Shown in pieces: positions 46,109 to 59,214 of a stretch of DNA of 64,000 nucleotides (position 1 is its first letter; each line of letters begins with the position of its first letter). Made by a program: the position numbers and the translations under genes. Below the pieces are notes generated by a model. That model did no database searches and was not told the DNA's origin. It was given only the letters and a program-made list of their open reading frames with translations. Source of the stretch: Malus domestica (taxonomy: Eukaryota; Streptophyta; Magnoliopsida; Rosales; Rosaceae); NCBI RefSeq assembly GCF_042453785.1, contig NC_091668.1:10188001-10252000 (forward strand), given 5' to 3'.

Positions 46109-47849
46109 CTAAAACCCTTTTTCAGCTAATTTCATGTCATTCAACCTGTCAGATAATCCTGCTCTTCGATAGCCGGCAACCAACAGATCATAAGTTGATT
46201 TCGTAAGTTCATAAGAACCCTCAATACGTTCCAAAAACAACTCCAGCCTGTCATGAGCCGAGCACCTGAAGTACGAACAGATTACCTTTTCGACATCATC
46301 CTGATGTTTAAATGACAATCCTTGCTTCAACATCCTCCCAACAGAGTACTCTACATCATCCAATCTATCCAATGCGGCATTCAACCGTATAATTCCACAG
46401 TGGACCAGCAACAGAACTTCCGAAACTTGATTGGCCTCCGTAAGAATTACAAGCAACTCCTCCAATTTCTCCACCATCTTAAGTTCAATGTACAATCCCA
46501 CAACCATCTCAGCCATCTTCTCGTTGATCTTCAATCCGGCATCTAACACTATCTTCAAAAAGTCTATTACTAAATCAAAGTTTCTCCGTTTACAAATCCC
46601 TTCCACCATACTTTCCAATACGGGCAAGCTTGGCATGTGCCCTGATAACACCATTTCTTCATAGAACCCATCACCCAACTCAAAATTGTTTGATTTAATG
46701 CAACCCGAAATCAGATATTCATAGGTTTGAACACCAGAAGTGAATCCGGCAGCCTTCTTGGCCGAGTACCAAGCTTGCAAAGAATCAGCATTGCCCAACT
46801 TTGAGAATGCAAACATGAACGCATCATATGTGTCGGAATCGGGTTTAAATCCCTCCGAGCTCTTCATTATCTCAAATAGGCTTAAAGCTGTCAACACATT
46901 ACCGGAAGAGAAGCAAACATGTATAAGGGAGTTGAAAACGGCAGAAGTGGGTTTGATTCCATTAGCCTCCATAGAAGAAAACACTTGCATTGCAAGTGGG
47001 AGATTGTGAATTTTTCCACACAGAGATATCAGCTCGGAGTAACGATCATGATATCTCTCGTTCGCCCCGAGCAACTTCTCCAGTTTCCACTCCAAAACCT
47101 GACTAATCAAACAATGCGCAGACATATATAAGTAGAAGTTGTTTTCAATCTTCTTGCCAACCAAGAAAAATGCAAATTATCCAATTAGACTAATCAATCA
47201 CAGTGCCTGTTTGAAAGTGCTTTTACTAAAGCCCTCTTAGATAACCAAAATCGTTTATGGCAATGTTTGTCACAGATTTTTTTTGCTACTTATGGATTGT
47301 AAAATATTAGAAATTGTTTCCACTCCACGTGCTTCCAATAAAAGCACTTCCAGTAAAAGCGCGTATGAACATAAAACCTTTCGTTTCCAAACGAATGCTA
47401 CTTTCTTATGGGCATTCCGTAAAAGCCCAATCGAGTTGAGTTCTGGACTCATTTCCCCACTTAAACAACATAAACCATTTCATTTTCTATTGATTTTCTC
47501 AGCAACCAAACACCGGGTGAGAAAATACAAACACTTCTCAAGAATCTAACTTTGAGCTACAACTACCCTAGTTAAGGAGCGGTAACATTACCAATCGGGA
47601 TTTCTCGGGAGAGGAAGAAGAAGCGAGAGAACTGACGAGGGATTCCCAGGAAAAATCCGAGCTTTGGAGGGCGGAGAATTCATCGGAAGAGAGTAAGGAT
47701 TTGATGCGTGAATTGGGTTCCTCCACCAACCTCCCAAGAAGAAAGCTTGTTTGGTTGCTCAGCCAACGCCGAGAGTGAGGGCTACTCGCCGAAGCCTTGT
47801 GCTTTAAACCCCTTCTCGCAGCCGATAAAACTCGGCAGACCAACGCCAT
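46109..47849 (-). CDS. Pentatricopeptide repeat protein, probably mitochondrial
   Basis: Two exons, 47849-47592 and 47098-46109, join in phase to 415 codons across a GT-AG intron of 493 bp. The N-terminus [20 protein letters not shown] is rich in R and S and lacks acidic residues, as in mitochondrial targeting peptides; RRWLSNQ may be near the cleavage site. From about residue 100 there are degenerate PPR units ([77 protein letters not shown]) and a helical C-terminus without E or DYW domains. It is a short P-class protein likely to act on organellar RNA. I cannot assign an orthologue name. The intron contains a repeat-like block of AAAAGCACTTCC words (47200-47360). The frame is intact. Confidence 0.85.
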
Positions 47850-48040
47850 GGCTCTGTTAGTTCCTCTACTCTACTGGAAAGTCGGAAGAAAACCAACTCA
47901 GATAAGCACCGGAGGTGCAGGCCCAAGCCCAAGTCCGACACAGGCCCAAGCCAAATCTTTCACCTACCGATGACAATGTGGGGCAGCGGAGTGGGGTAAG
48001 GGAAACGATTTTTGCACATTTGTTTTCGCTTTTAAGATAT

Positions 48041-48160
48041 GGAAGTGTTATTGGCACTCCAAAAATCTCATTTTACACTCCTCATAAATGTATTTTTCTT
48101 TCTAAATATAGAAAGTTTGGAGTGTAGAATGAGAAATTTGGAGTGCTAATAACAATTCCC
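48041..48160. mobile_element. Small TIR MITE, 120 bp
   Basis: GGAAGTGTTATTGGCACTCC at the left and GAGTGCTAATAACAATTCCC at the right are inverted ends. They are flanked by TTAAGATAT and TTAAGATAA, a 9 bp duplication with one mismatch. Same family as 31841-31959 and 18069-18168. It lies about 190 bp upstream of the PPR start. Confidence 0.8.
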
Positions 48161-48819
48161 TTAAGATAACCTTGTATGTTTTTGTTTCCAAATTAAACAA
48201 ATTAGCCGATAAAAAGCTATATGATAGCACCCAAATTTTTTTGATTCGGCAGTTCAACACAACAGAAAAGGCAAAAGACTAAGGTAAACGAAGTTTCTCC
48301 AAAATAAAGATCATGATGTAGTGCTAAGGTGCAAGGACACCGGCTATCTACATGCGTGCGAGTCAAACGAGGTTGTAAGGAAGCTGACTAACGAGATCCC
48401 CTGAAGGGGTTGGTTGATAAGCGGGAATTGGACATGGACATAGCTCACTCTCCTGAGGAAACTGAAATCCAATTCCAAAAGTATCTGTACATTACAATGT
48501 AAAACTTTATTCTGACTGCTTAAAAAAACGTAGCACATACACGAATTAATTTTACACGTCATGGTACTCTCCAAACTTCACCAGAAATTTGGGGGTGGTG
48601 GTTTGGGGGATACAACAGAAATATCGGTTCCGGTTTTACAATAAAAAGAGGAAAATTTAACATTACGAAAAGAAAAATCCACTCACCCCATATGGAATCT
48701 CATGTAGATTGATCTGCATCTACAAAATCACACTTTCGCACTTTTCCCTTTGTTTTCGGAGGAAACTAATCGAAGGGACTCACTTGTGCTCTATTTTCTG
48801 CTGACGTGAACTAAAATGA

Positions 48820-51800
48820 TCATGGCATGCCGAATTTGGACAAGGCAGACTGGAACACGGATGAAAAGGGTTGAGTTGCATTTTGATCATCGGCTTTAAT
48901 CTTTATTTGAGCTTTGGCAGATGATGTGTTGACTATACACTCTATCAAAAATGTAGAAGATTCTTCTGCCTTTTGTGCGAAGAAGAAAAACTTGAAGTTG
49001 GGGGATTGACCACCGGATGCAATGCAGTGGATGGATTGGCCTTGCATATGCCGTTGGAGAGCTTGAGGCGTTGTCAATGCTGCAACTCCTTGAGGATTAA
49101 TAGAATACTCCTGCATCAAATGATAGATGACACTTGTGAAAAAAAATATATATAAAAAAATTGTACAGAAATATAAATCCAGGTATCCAGGTATAAACAT
49201 TATGCAGGCCGAATATGGATTCCAAGGTGTACCTGTGATAAAGATATCGGCAGTTGGCGCCACTTCTGCTGAAAAGTTGTTGGATCTAAGACAGCTTTTG
49301 GATTAAGCTTCAATGGAGGAGGTGAAGGTGCAGGTGCAGGTGCAGTAGGTAGTCCCAAGCCAAGGAGATCATCAATTGCAAAGCTAGACTGCGGAACATT
49401 TCCAGACACGCTAGGGTTTGAAATTGCCAACTCCGACAGTTGAGAAGTGGGAACAGACAAAGACGAAGCATCGTATGAAGGAGCACTATATGCATAAGAA
49501 CTATTATTGAGACCTCTTGTCTCCTCCTTCTCTGAAGTACTTAATAGCAGATCTTTATCATTAGCTTCGACTCTATGAGGAACAACAGTATCTGTAGATT
49601 CTGTCCCAATAGATACATTTCCAATTTCATCTGAAAACTCAAACGGTCCTCTGTGTTCCTTATAAGTAAACATGTAGGATGGCTGCAAGCATTTCATAAT
49701 ATCAGTCTTTGTGAGGCCTCCCTTCAACAAAGCTCTCAATATATTGTAAACAAGCGAAAACACGGCAATCAATAAAGATAAGTAGATATGGTTTACAGTT
49801 ATATTCAGTAGTCACATATACATTGTGTGTGCCTTTTGTTCGTCTATCCTGACACCCAGGAAGGGAACTGGGAGTGTTGTTTTCTTTTAATATGTAATCA
49901 TTTACATGGGAGGGGAATTGTTATTACCTTTTGATATACCACAGACAAACTGTTAAATTCGTCGAATATCCGATCTTTGATTTCACTGCTCTGGGTATCA
50001 GCAAAGACAGAAACAGCTTGCTTTGGAGGGTTCACCACTCGTTCTGCTACACTTATGTTATATTGCAAAAGCCTGTAGTAGAATAAGGCTCGATCATGAA
50101 CATCCTGCAACCAACTGATAGTTTATTGAACATTCCTATAGAAAATATGACAAAATTCTCACCAATAGAAAATAATTGTAGAAGTAGAAGACTTTAAATT
50201 TAATCATACAAAATAACAACAAACACACAAGAACAGGCACCTGATGAAAATCAGCAAGACCTGCAGCCAGTGCAGCTCCCAAGGATTTTTGAGTCTCAGG
50301 CGGCCTCTTAAAAAAACACTTCATTACTGCTGTGAGTAGATGTAAACGAACCTGTGCAATGAAACTGTTCCATCACTCAATAGTATATAAGTAATTAATA
50401 GCACAACAAAAGGTTTAATTCATGAATTTGTACCATTAGAGGTTCAAAAGTATATCTATAGCTGCAAAATGCAAGAAAGAAGACCACAAGATCCTAAACA
50501 ATCCCCACATTTTATACATTTAAATACAGAAATAGTAGACCCCAGTTTTGCTATTAAATTCCAAGCACTAGGATTTGAACCCACATTGGGCGATCAATTG
50601 AGACAGCAACACAATACTTTTTCTTTTCATAAATAAAATCCAAGTATATTCTGAGTAATTTAGAACCATCAAGAGGCTAAACAGGATACGGATCATCATC
50701 AAAACCAACTAATATACACTTCACCAAAACAAAATAACTTAATATCTTCTGTTTGCCACACGAAGTGAAGACATTGACATATAAACTGTGGCTCATTAAA
50801 ATTCCAGCATATGTTTAGATGGAACAGAAAATGGAAACTTAGTAAATTACCTCAGCGGAATGCTCATCTTCCCAATTTTCAATCAAACCCTCTAAAATAT
50901 AAGGTGCATCATGCATTTCGTGAGAATACTCCCCCAGCATCCATATAAGAGCTGCCTTGGCCTTGGGTTCTTGAACATTTTTGCTGCTGATGTTCCCAAC
51001 AACCGCAATACAATCCTGACTCCATTGTGGATATTTCCTCAGCAGATCTTTTACAAGAACCTGTATAAAAGAACTCCAAACTTGAGTCATTCTGGCTAGT
51101 TATCGAGTATATAAAAGTAACATGATCATTACTTTGCTTTTATTTTCTATTTTCCTTCACTTTCTTTAACTGACCTATACAATCTCTAAGCCATTTAACA
51201 TGTCATTCACAGGAATGAACCACAGTAAACTGGTTGCTCAGAATTACCATTATAAGTATCTAACAGAAATCAAACATGATGATTTACCAGAGCTTCAGCA
51301 GTTACATAGTCCTTTTCCATCTCCAGAAATTGAAGAAGTCGGTCAACAATTGCATTCACGTCATACTGTTGTAGAGCTATTTTCCCAACTGCACGAATCG
51401 ACTCTCTTGCAATGGGAATATCAACATTTGCAGCATATTCACATAATTCCGTCACTGAAATGGAATCAAGATCATGCATCAGTCAAACTTGAAAGCTAAC
51501 AAGAAAAACAGCACCCGTGACCAAACCAAAGAAAGGATCACCTTAAGAACACACTTTTACCATGTCACAGACAGACACAAATACGCATACACATACACTC
51601 AACCTATTGCTCAGGAATCTGTAATGAATTTCAGGTGGTGTTTTCTTACCGATTTCATAAGTGTTACTCTCATTTGCCACCGCAGTCAACATCTCAAGCT
51701 TCAACTTTTTAACATAAGATGGCTCATTGTACTGGCAATAAAAGTGTTTATAATCTGAAGAAAATATGAAAGGTGCACGCATCACCAAAAGATGCAGATG

Positions 51801-54246
51801 GCTTAGAACCGCATAAGATTGCTCTGGACTTCCTGAACTCACTAAGGTCAGGAGAGGAGCTTTAATACGTTCATATACCTAACCAATAAAAAGAGGGAAA
51901 ATAAGCTTTAATTAGAGGAGTTAATCTTATAAAATTGCACGAATGGTACACGATGGTGCAACATGGATCATAGGCATAAAAGTCAAAATCATCAGATCCT
52001 CAAATGTTATTTCTTTTCCATGCTAGAATCACTTTTGATACTATATGGATTATTTTCCAACTAACAAAAAAAGGGATGACTAGCAGCTGAAAGTTCTTCT
52101 ATATTGCTATATATATAGTAGCTCCTATATGATTATGCAACTATGAGAGTTTACCTTTTCTAACATTAAAACAGCTATAATTCTTCCTACTTTTTGAGTT
52201 GCAAAAATAAAAGTTTAAATGAAATTATCTTTATGTTTACCTGCTGATGAACATCAGTCATTGACAGAGTCAATTGAAGAAATACTTTAGTGGTTGCTAA
52301 GACAACAGCACCATTTGCATGCTGAAGTCTATCCTCGAGCAGATTCATGACATCAAATATCTCATTGGGATGTGCAGGTACATACTTAGCTACCAGCTCA
52401 AGCACCAGACACTGTGCCCATTCACTAAACTCCCTAATCCTGCATAAGAGAACATGTACCAAACTCAACTGCTGTTTTTTCATCATTAGTTAAGTTAAAT
52501 GGAATTATTGATATTAAATCATTTTGAACAATTAAAAATTGGCCCCAGGTGAGAAAGTTGGCATATTACTTTGGCTTTCTACTTATGCGCTATGTGGAGG
52601 AATCACCATTAGATATGATATTCACTATACCAGCATGATGCAGAACCCATATGGAAAAGAGGAGAGAGAGGGAGAGAGATAAACTACCGGTTCAAAAGAT
52701 AGTATATAACTGGCTTGCTAAGCAAAATTTCTCTTTCCCTGGATACTTCTTCAGACGCACTTCCTTCTAAGCTCCAAATCTCTTGTAGGGCAGACAAACA
52801 ATTTGCAACCACCTGACAATATAAGATTATGAGAATCTCTTAACTAAAAAAAACAGAAGAAACTTCCTGAATCATCCATAACGTTCAATAAAACATGGTG
52901 AAAAAAATTAGGCAACATTTAAAAAACTGGAACATGTATAAGTATACATCAGATAAGTGATTATTTGATTTTTATATCTAAAGCATTGAACTTTGTTCTT
53001 CAGCCGATGCTTTATCCTTTTAAAATACAATTTTAGGAGAGCATCAAAATCAGCAAAACTTAATATAAAAACAACCCAAAGTAGGGAGATTGTTGTCAAG
53101 TTACTTTATAGTTGACCAAGTAAGGAGTATCACTGGTGAAAGAGAGGCCTCGGTATAATAGTTTCAATTGTCAAAGCATCCTTAAGCAAGACATTGTGAG
53201 ACAACTGAAATGGCCTTACCTGAGTATCTCGGTCGTTAAGCAACAAATGCTTAAGCGTTGTTGGAAAATCTGCATCAACACAAGTTGAGGCCGATATATG
53301 ATATAACTTCAGAACCCCCATAACTGCTATCATCCTCACATAACTATTATTGTCCTTCAAACCTGCACCTAAAGGCCCCACCAAATACTCCACGAGGTTT
53401 GTCACTCGTAGGGAACACAAGCTCCTCAATGCAAGCCCTCGGATCATCGGGTCCTCATCCTTGCAATCTCTTTGAAGAAAATTGATCGTCAAAAGTGCAA
53501 GGTCCGGATTGACCTTTGCGTAATTCCCAACATAAAGGTAACACATTTTCTTCAAAACTATATCCGACGTTGCTGAGCACATCACCATCTCTCCAAAAAC
53601 AGACGAGACATCAATGCCAATCGTCATGTAAGAGATAACCTTCTTGAAAAGCTCCCTCTTTGAATCATCAACTCCCGGAGCTCGGCTGCCAGCAAGATTC
53701 CGGAGCTGCGATTTCACATCAGCAACTTCGCCTTTTCTGCTCGGAAAGTAAGTTGTGAGTATGGAATCAAATAATTAACTGATGAACATGCAGATTGTTA
53801 ATGAGAGATTAAACCACAATACGAATGATTCCTAGAAAATGCTGAAACAATTGGGGTAGAATTTGCTTTCTAAGTTCAAATTAAGGCTTTCAAAAGATAT
53901 AGAAAGATCATAACTTTACTTTGAATTCAGCTGTGCTCGGTTTTCTTATCGAAATTTGAATATAACTCTTCAAAACAGTTCCTCAGCAAGTAAATTAGTA
54001 AATACACTGATAATTCACATTCAGATGATCGATGCATGCAGGAAATGAGATTGACCCAAAACTAATCGAAATTTCTTCTACTGTTATAGAAATGCCAATT
54101 TTCTATAACAAAATTTTCTCGGGAACCAAACAGGTGATCAGCGTTGGAGACTAGGGTTAGAGAGAGAGGGAGGGAGGGAGAATCTGGACTTACCCAGAAG
54201 GCTGAGACGGCGAGGAAGATCGCTGAGCCTGCGCCGGAGGAGCCAT
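48820..54246 (-). CDS. AP4B: AP-4 complex subunit beta (beta-adaptin)
   Basis: Eleven exons sum to 843 codons in phase: 54246-54194, 53736-53220, 52812-52688, 52439-52241, 51878-51650, 51454-51288, 51060-50851, 50351-50241, 50104-49928, 49682-49233 and 49110-48820. It is nearly identical in layout to the 841-residue Arabidopsis AP-4 beta. The N-terminal HEAT-repeat trunk (about residues 20-540) is highly conserved, for example DSKRELFKKVISYMTIGIDV, VLKKMCYLYVGNYAKVNPDL and AKAALIWMLGEYSHEMHDAP. A low-complexity hinge includes FAIDDLLGLGLPTAPAPAPS. The C-terminal appendage ends QSPNFKFFFFAQKAEESS and ALSKFGMP. With the epsilon, mu4 and sigma4 subunits it forms a coat at the trans-Golgi network that sorts vacuolar cargo. 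All introns are GT-AG and the gene looks functional. Confidence 0.96.
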
Positions 54247-56287
54247 GATCGATCGGAATTGAGGTCGGCCACGGCGGTAGGACTGTGTCCAGTGAGCTCG
54301 GAGATCTAATCGAGGACGAAGAGTTGGCCACTGAATCTCAGAAACCAAGTTGGAAAAACTTGAAAGAGGAGCATCCAAACAGCCTTCCACTTAGGAGAGA
54401 GAAACTTGTCGAGAAGATGATCTGACGTGGCTGGATGGTATTGGTTGTCTGTAAACTCTCCCCTCTTCTGTGCTGCACTGGAACAATTGGGCTTCAGGTC
54501 CAGAAAGCAATGAACAGAAGTACAAAATAATTGGTTTCAATGGGCTTTTTCCTGGAAGGCCCAGCAGCCCAACAATATCATCTAGAACGGGTGCTCCATT
54601 GTAATTGTCATGACGAAGCCACCAGCTACTTTTTTTTGTTAAAAAAAAAAAAAAACTTAAACATGATAGGAACATTGGTGAGGAAATTAACAGAAGTTAA
54701 CATTGTACTCAAATACATTTTTTGTGACCTTTTGACATAAAGTTGCTCAGTAGAAGAACAAGAAAAATGTGAAATCTATGTTACAAGGATTGTTTAAACA
54801 TTGCATTTTGGAGTGGATTTTTTAAGATATTGGAGACAACTATAATTTTGTTTGGATAATGATATGTACGCGAGCTTACCGTTACTTTGCAAGTGGAAGG
54901 AAGCGCAATCTATGAGCTTGCCCACATAGTTTCAACATGTCAAAACTTGATCTTAAATACAGATAAAACTATGCCTCTAATCAAAATACATATTACTTGG
55001 CTTTGGTTGTTAGGATTACGAGAAGCATTCCATCAAAGCAAACTCTGTATCTTAAGCCTACAACTAGCGTAGCTAGAGTTCGTTATTTGGTTGTTGGCAA
55101 TAAGAATGGTTATTTGTTAGTATATTAAGTTAGGGTTTGAACGACAACTAACAATCTTACTCTATCTCATAAACCCTTAACATCATCCCAAGTTCTTTAT
55201 GATTGGATAACATTATCTAAAGTTCAACTCAATCCTTAAATTTAAAATACATATAATCTTCGATAAATTTAAAATCCATATAATCTTCGAAATTTTAGGT
55301 GTAATAATATAACATTTTCATTTAGATTTTCAATATTTTCCCAACTTATAAATAGAGGACGTATCGTAGATATTTATTTACAATTTACAAAGAGGGAGAG
55401 CAATTGAAAGAGGGCGAAGTCTATGCGAATTTGCTTGAAGAAAAAAGGCTTAGCAGTTAGAGTTTTTACCTCGACCAAATCAAAGCAACGAATGATAAGG
55501 TAGAAAATCGTCGGTTTGAGTGAGTAAATATTCTCTATATGATAAACTCACTTTGCTTTTTGTTTAAGGTTTGATGGGGGACTCTATTCTCCTTTAGGTT
55601 TGTGTTAAAGTCTAAACAAGTGTCACCAGATGCTATGTGACATACAAATCAAATTAAACTCACTCGCAACTTTCAATTAACTTTTTAATATGTCAAAACT
55701 TTATCCAACAAGTGAAATCGCTCCATTGTGACATCCCCACTGGGAACACCCCTTGATGGTTATTTTCAATGATCGAAGGAAGGATTGAGTTTTGTCTAGG
55801 GATGGTAATTTTCGAAAACTCTGTATTTTGCTTATATTTTTCTATTAGACACTAAGCATACAAACATGTGGCTACTGGGCTACTCAATTTATTCTATAAT
55901 GAAATATTTATCGGCGAGTTATTATTTTCAACCTATACCTAAGCTTGAATATACTATTTAATAGTTATTTTTGGACGATTATATAGGATTGGCTACAATA
56001 TTTATATGTATTTAAAATAATTACCATTTAACAGTCAGATATGTCATTTCACAAAAAAAAAAAAAAAGCTGAGATGATTATATTAAATACATGTAAGTAT
56101 TGTAACCGAATTCCGACTGAATGTTCGATTTGTCAAAAATAAGATATTTGTGATCACAAAACGCACCGTTTCTTGTCTATCACTAATTCCCTCCCTCGTC
56201 CAAAAACCCCCACCAAAACACAGCAGAGCTCAGCAGGCTGCTCCCAAATCATAAGACAAAAAATCAAAATACCAAAAATCTTCAGAT
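54247..56287. other. Intergenic between AP4B and the EngB-like gene
   Basis: 54247-54420 holds the probable AP4B 5' UTR with AGAGAGGGAGGGAGGGA on its edge. TGGGCY-type motifs occur around 54487-54570. 54700-56150 is AT-rich with no recognisable gene; a chance frame at 54887-55072 has no support. 56150-56287 is the EngB 5' leader. Confidence 0.5.
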
Positions 56288-58166
56288 ATGGTTCTGCTTC
56301 ACCTCCCAAGAACCCACATATCCCTCTCCACCCATTTCTCTCTATTCCCAAAACCCAAAACCCCCGCCTTCGCCACCGCTACAACTCTCCCCCCAATCCT
56401 CACCTCCGCCCTCTTCTCCGCCCCCAAATCCACCCTCTCAGCCTCCGAACCCATACCCATTTCCGAATTGCCGGAACCCCTAATCGAACCCCCTCAGGAA
56501 TTCGAAACCCACATCGAAATCCCGCTCGAGAAGCTCTTCGTGCCGCCGGAAACCGAGGTGTCGTACACCGACGCCGGTGCTCTGAGCACCCGAATCTTGA
56601 AAGGGTCCAATATTCTGCTCAGTAAGTACGCCAGGAACGCTCAGGTGGAGCAGGCCGAGTTCGTGAAGAGCAGTGTGAGGACTGAGGATTGCCCCTCTGA
56701 TGGTCTCCCGGAGTTTGCTCTCGTGGGTCGGTCCAATGTCGGCAAGTCCTCGCTGCTCAACTCGCTCGTGCGACGGAAGCGCCTCGCTTTGACGTCCAAG
56801 AAACCTGGTCAGAAATTTGTACTGTAAATTCAATCAATTCAATTTTCAATTTTTGGGTTGGATGCATTATTCAAGTCCTATAGTGAAGAAAACCCAACTA
56901 AAAATTAGTATTCGTTTGATTCGGAGTGCCGGTTTATTGAAGATTTCGCCATAAGCTCAACAAATTTAAGGATAATGTTGTTGCTTTGCTTGATTGTGTT
57001 GTGAAGTTTAGTAGAGTTTGAGAGATACCCTGATGTATGGCATTGTGGCATTTTGGTTTGTGGTTTGATCATGCGTTCTAGCATCTTAATTCGCTTTTCG
57101 TTCATTCTTTCTTGCAGGGAAAACACAATGTATCAATCATTTTCGGATCAATGATAGCTGGTACCTGGTGGATTTGCCAGGCTACGGGTATGGCTGAAAG
57201 ATCTGTCTATTTGATTTCTACGGTTCGTTTTGTTCGTACTAGTCTGAAATTTCGGATGGTAGCTATGATGAAGAATTTAGTTTCCGAGAGCTGCGAGGGA
57301 GCGCGTTACTTATTGGTTTTAGTTTCTTTACAGTTTGTATTATGCTGGGATTCGTTCTGTTCCTATGATTATGCTCCTGCTAAAAACAAACACGAGACTG
57401 CTGATTTCTCCCTTGTTTATGTGAGTTTCTACTGATAGTCTTGTCGTATCTTTGTGTGTTGTGTAACCTGGCAGGTATGCAGCTGCACCACAGGAACTTA
57501 GAACTGACTGGGTTAAGTTTACTAAAGACTACTTCCTGAACAGGTCGACATTAGTTTCGGTTTTCCTTCTCATCGATGCCAGCATTCCTGCCAAAAAAAT
57601 TGATCTGGAGTATGCTAGTTGGCTGGGTCAGAATCAGGTAATATCCTTTATTTACATTTAATCCTCAGATTACCAGATTGATTAACGTTAGCTTTCCGGG
57701 GGCATCTCCGGGCACTAGAGATTCCGACCAACACACACTTGTTTATTTTCTTCAGAATGATGAAGAAACATACATGGTTATTCTAATCTTGAGTTGGCCT
57801 TCCTAAACATGTCCGGCCGAAAAGTTTCAGTTTTTCGTTTTGTATATGCGAAGGAGAGCATGTCCCTTGGTTGGATGTCACTAAGCATTCGTAAAAACTG
57901 AAAGGGCGTTTTCTTGAGCATGCTTCTAATTCTATGTGCCCTTTCAGATTCCTATGACTTTGATATTCACCAAATGTGACAAGCGGAAAAAGAAGAGGCA
58001 CGGAGGGAAGAAAGCAGAAGAAAATGTGCAGGATTTCCAGGAGTTAATAAGCGGCTTCTTCGAGACCGTGCCTCCATGGATTATGACCAGCAGCCTGACC
58101 AATCAGGGTCGTGATGAGATGCTATTACATATGGCTCAGCTGCGGAACTACTGGCTGAAGCACTAG
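56288..58166 (+). CDS. EngB/YihA-type GTPase, plastid-targeted
   Basis: Four exons, 56288-56807, 57118-57187, 57475-57637 and 57948-58166, give 323 codons. The first 45 residues are rich in S, T and P with few acids ([20 protein letters not shown]), fitting a chloroplast transit peptide. GTPase motifs are all present: G1 GRSNVGKS (147-154), G3 DLPGYGYA, G4 TKCDK ([12 protein letters not shown]) and a G5-like TSSLT. The bacterial family helps assemble the large ribosomal subunit, and the plant homologue (Arabidopsis At2g22870 type) is required for embryo development. I infer plastid ribosome assembly. The splice junction restores the [10 protein letters not shown] sequence. The stop follows YWLKH. 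Confidence 0.93.
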
Positions 58167-58763
58167 GAAAACCGAAAACTTGAATCGTGCCATCACAATC
58201 TCAAGTGGGTCTGCTGTCTGAATTGTTCAGATAAATCCAAGTACAAGAACCTGTGATAAAATCCCAACATCACACGAAGTATTTTATCCACGAAGACTTT
58301 GTAAGTTGTTGCATCTGAAAATGGTGTTTAAATTGGCAGCCATACATTGAGGAAAAGGAGAGACAATGTGATTAATTTGGCAAAAGCTAATAGTTGCTCG
58401 ATTTTGTTGTTGAAATGGAAAATTTTCCCTTACAACTTTGTGCTCCTTCAATCTCGTGTAAACCTATTGAAATCTTTATTTAAAGTTCAGGAACCATAAT
58501 CTTTGCATTTCGACGTTGTGCTCCTTTTGTAGCTTACATATTTGTATCCCAGCCTGCATCAACTTGTTGTCTATATTAATCACAGATTGAACACTTACTA
58601 AACTGGTAAGAAATCAAACAAATCCGACTAAACTTATAAGAAATCAAGCAAATCCAAAAATCTCCACAAGGGTTGAGAAGTTGTTTTAGGATTGCACCCT
58701 AATCATGTACTTCTAAACATCCTGTGTTCTTTCCTGTTATCCCTTTTCAGTTCATATTCTCTA
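58167..58763. other. 3' UTR of the EngB-like gene and spacer
   Basis: No gene is seen. The first 300 bases are the probable 3' UTR. The segment 58580-58660 contains a short direct repeat around AAACTGGTAAGAAATCAAAC and AAACTTATAAGAAATCAAGC. Confidence 0.5.
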
Positions 58764-59205
58764 GGGGGCGTTTGTTTGCCCTCACTAAGTGGGACTGGAC
58801 TGGACTGGACTAGCGGTTAGTCCAATAAGGTGTTTGTTCCATGCTGGGACTAACATTAATGAGACTAAAGGGGACTAGCATGGACAAAACCCTTCACTAA
58901 GAGGTCTTAGCGAGACCCTCCAATAACCATGGGACTAGCTAAGACTATCTCCTCTCGTCCTCGTCATGCTCAACAATCACTCTTGATAGACTTCTCGTCA
59001 TCTCCGGTCACCTAGATCATAATAAAATATTAATAATTTATATATTAAATAATATAATATTAGAATTTGTTATTATCCAGCTTCTTAGTCCAACACTGCA
59101 CCAAACGCTTCACTAAGTTAGTCCAGCTTAGTCTAGTCTAAGCTAGTCCAGCTTAGTCCTTAAAGCTAGTCCAGTCCGAGGTAGTCCGACGCAACAAACG
59201 CCCCC
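58764..59205. mobile_element. Small PIF/Harbinger-like MITE, 442 bp
   Basis: It starts GGGGGCGTTTGTTTGCC and ends GCAACAAACGCCCCC. The right 150 bp carry the same signature as the elements at 38251 and 41063 (CTTAGTCCAACACTGCACC, AGTCTAGTCTAAGCTAGTCC). The interior is short, so this is the minimal form of the family. The flanks (CTA and TTT) do not give a perfect target duplication. Confidence 0.8.
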
Positions 59206-59214
59206 TTTAGGTCC

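Noticed and set aside
46322-47131. Several plus-strand frames of 70-90 codons
   Set aside because: Shadow frames of the minus-strand PPR exon; PPR periodicity is only in the minus frame.
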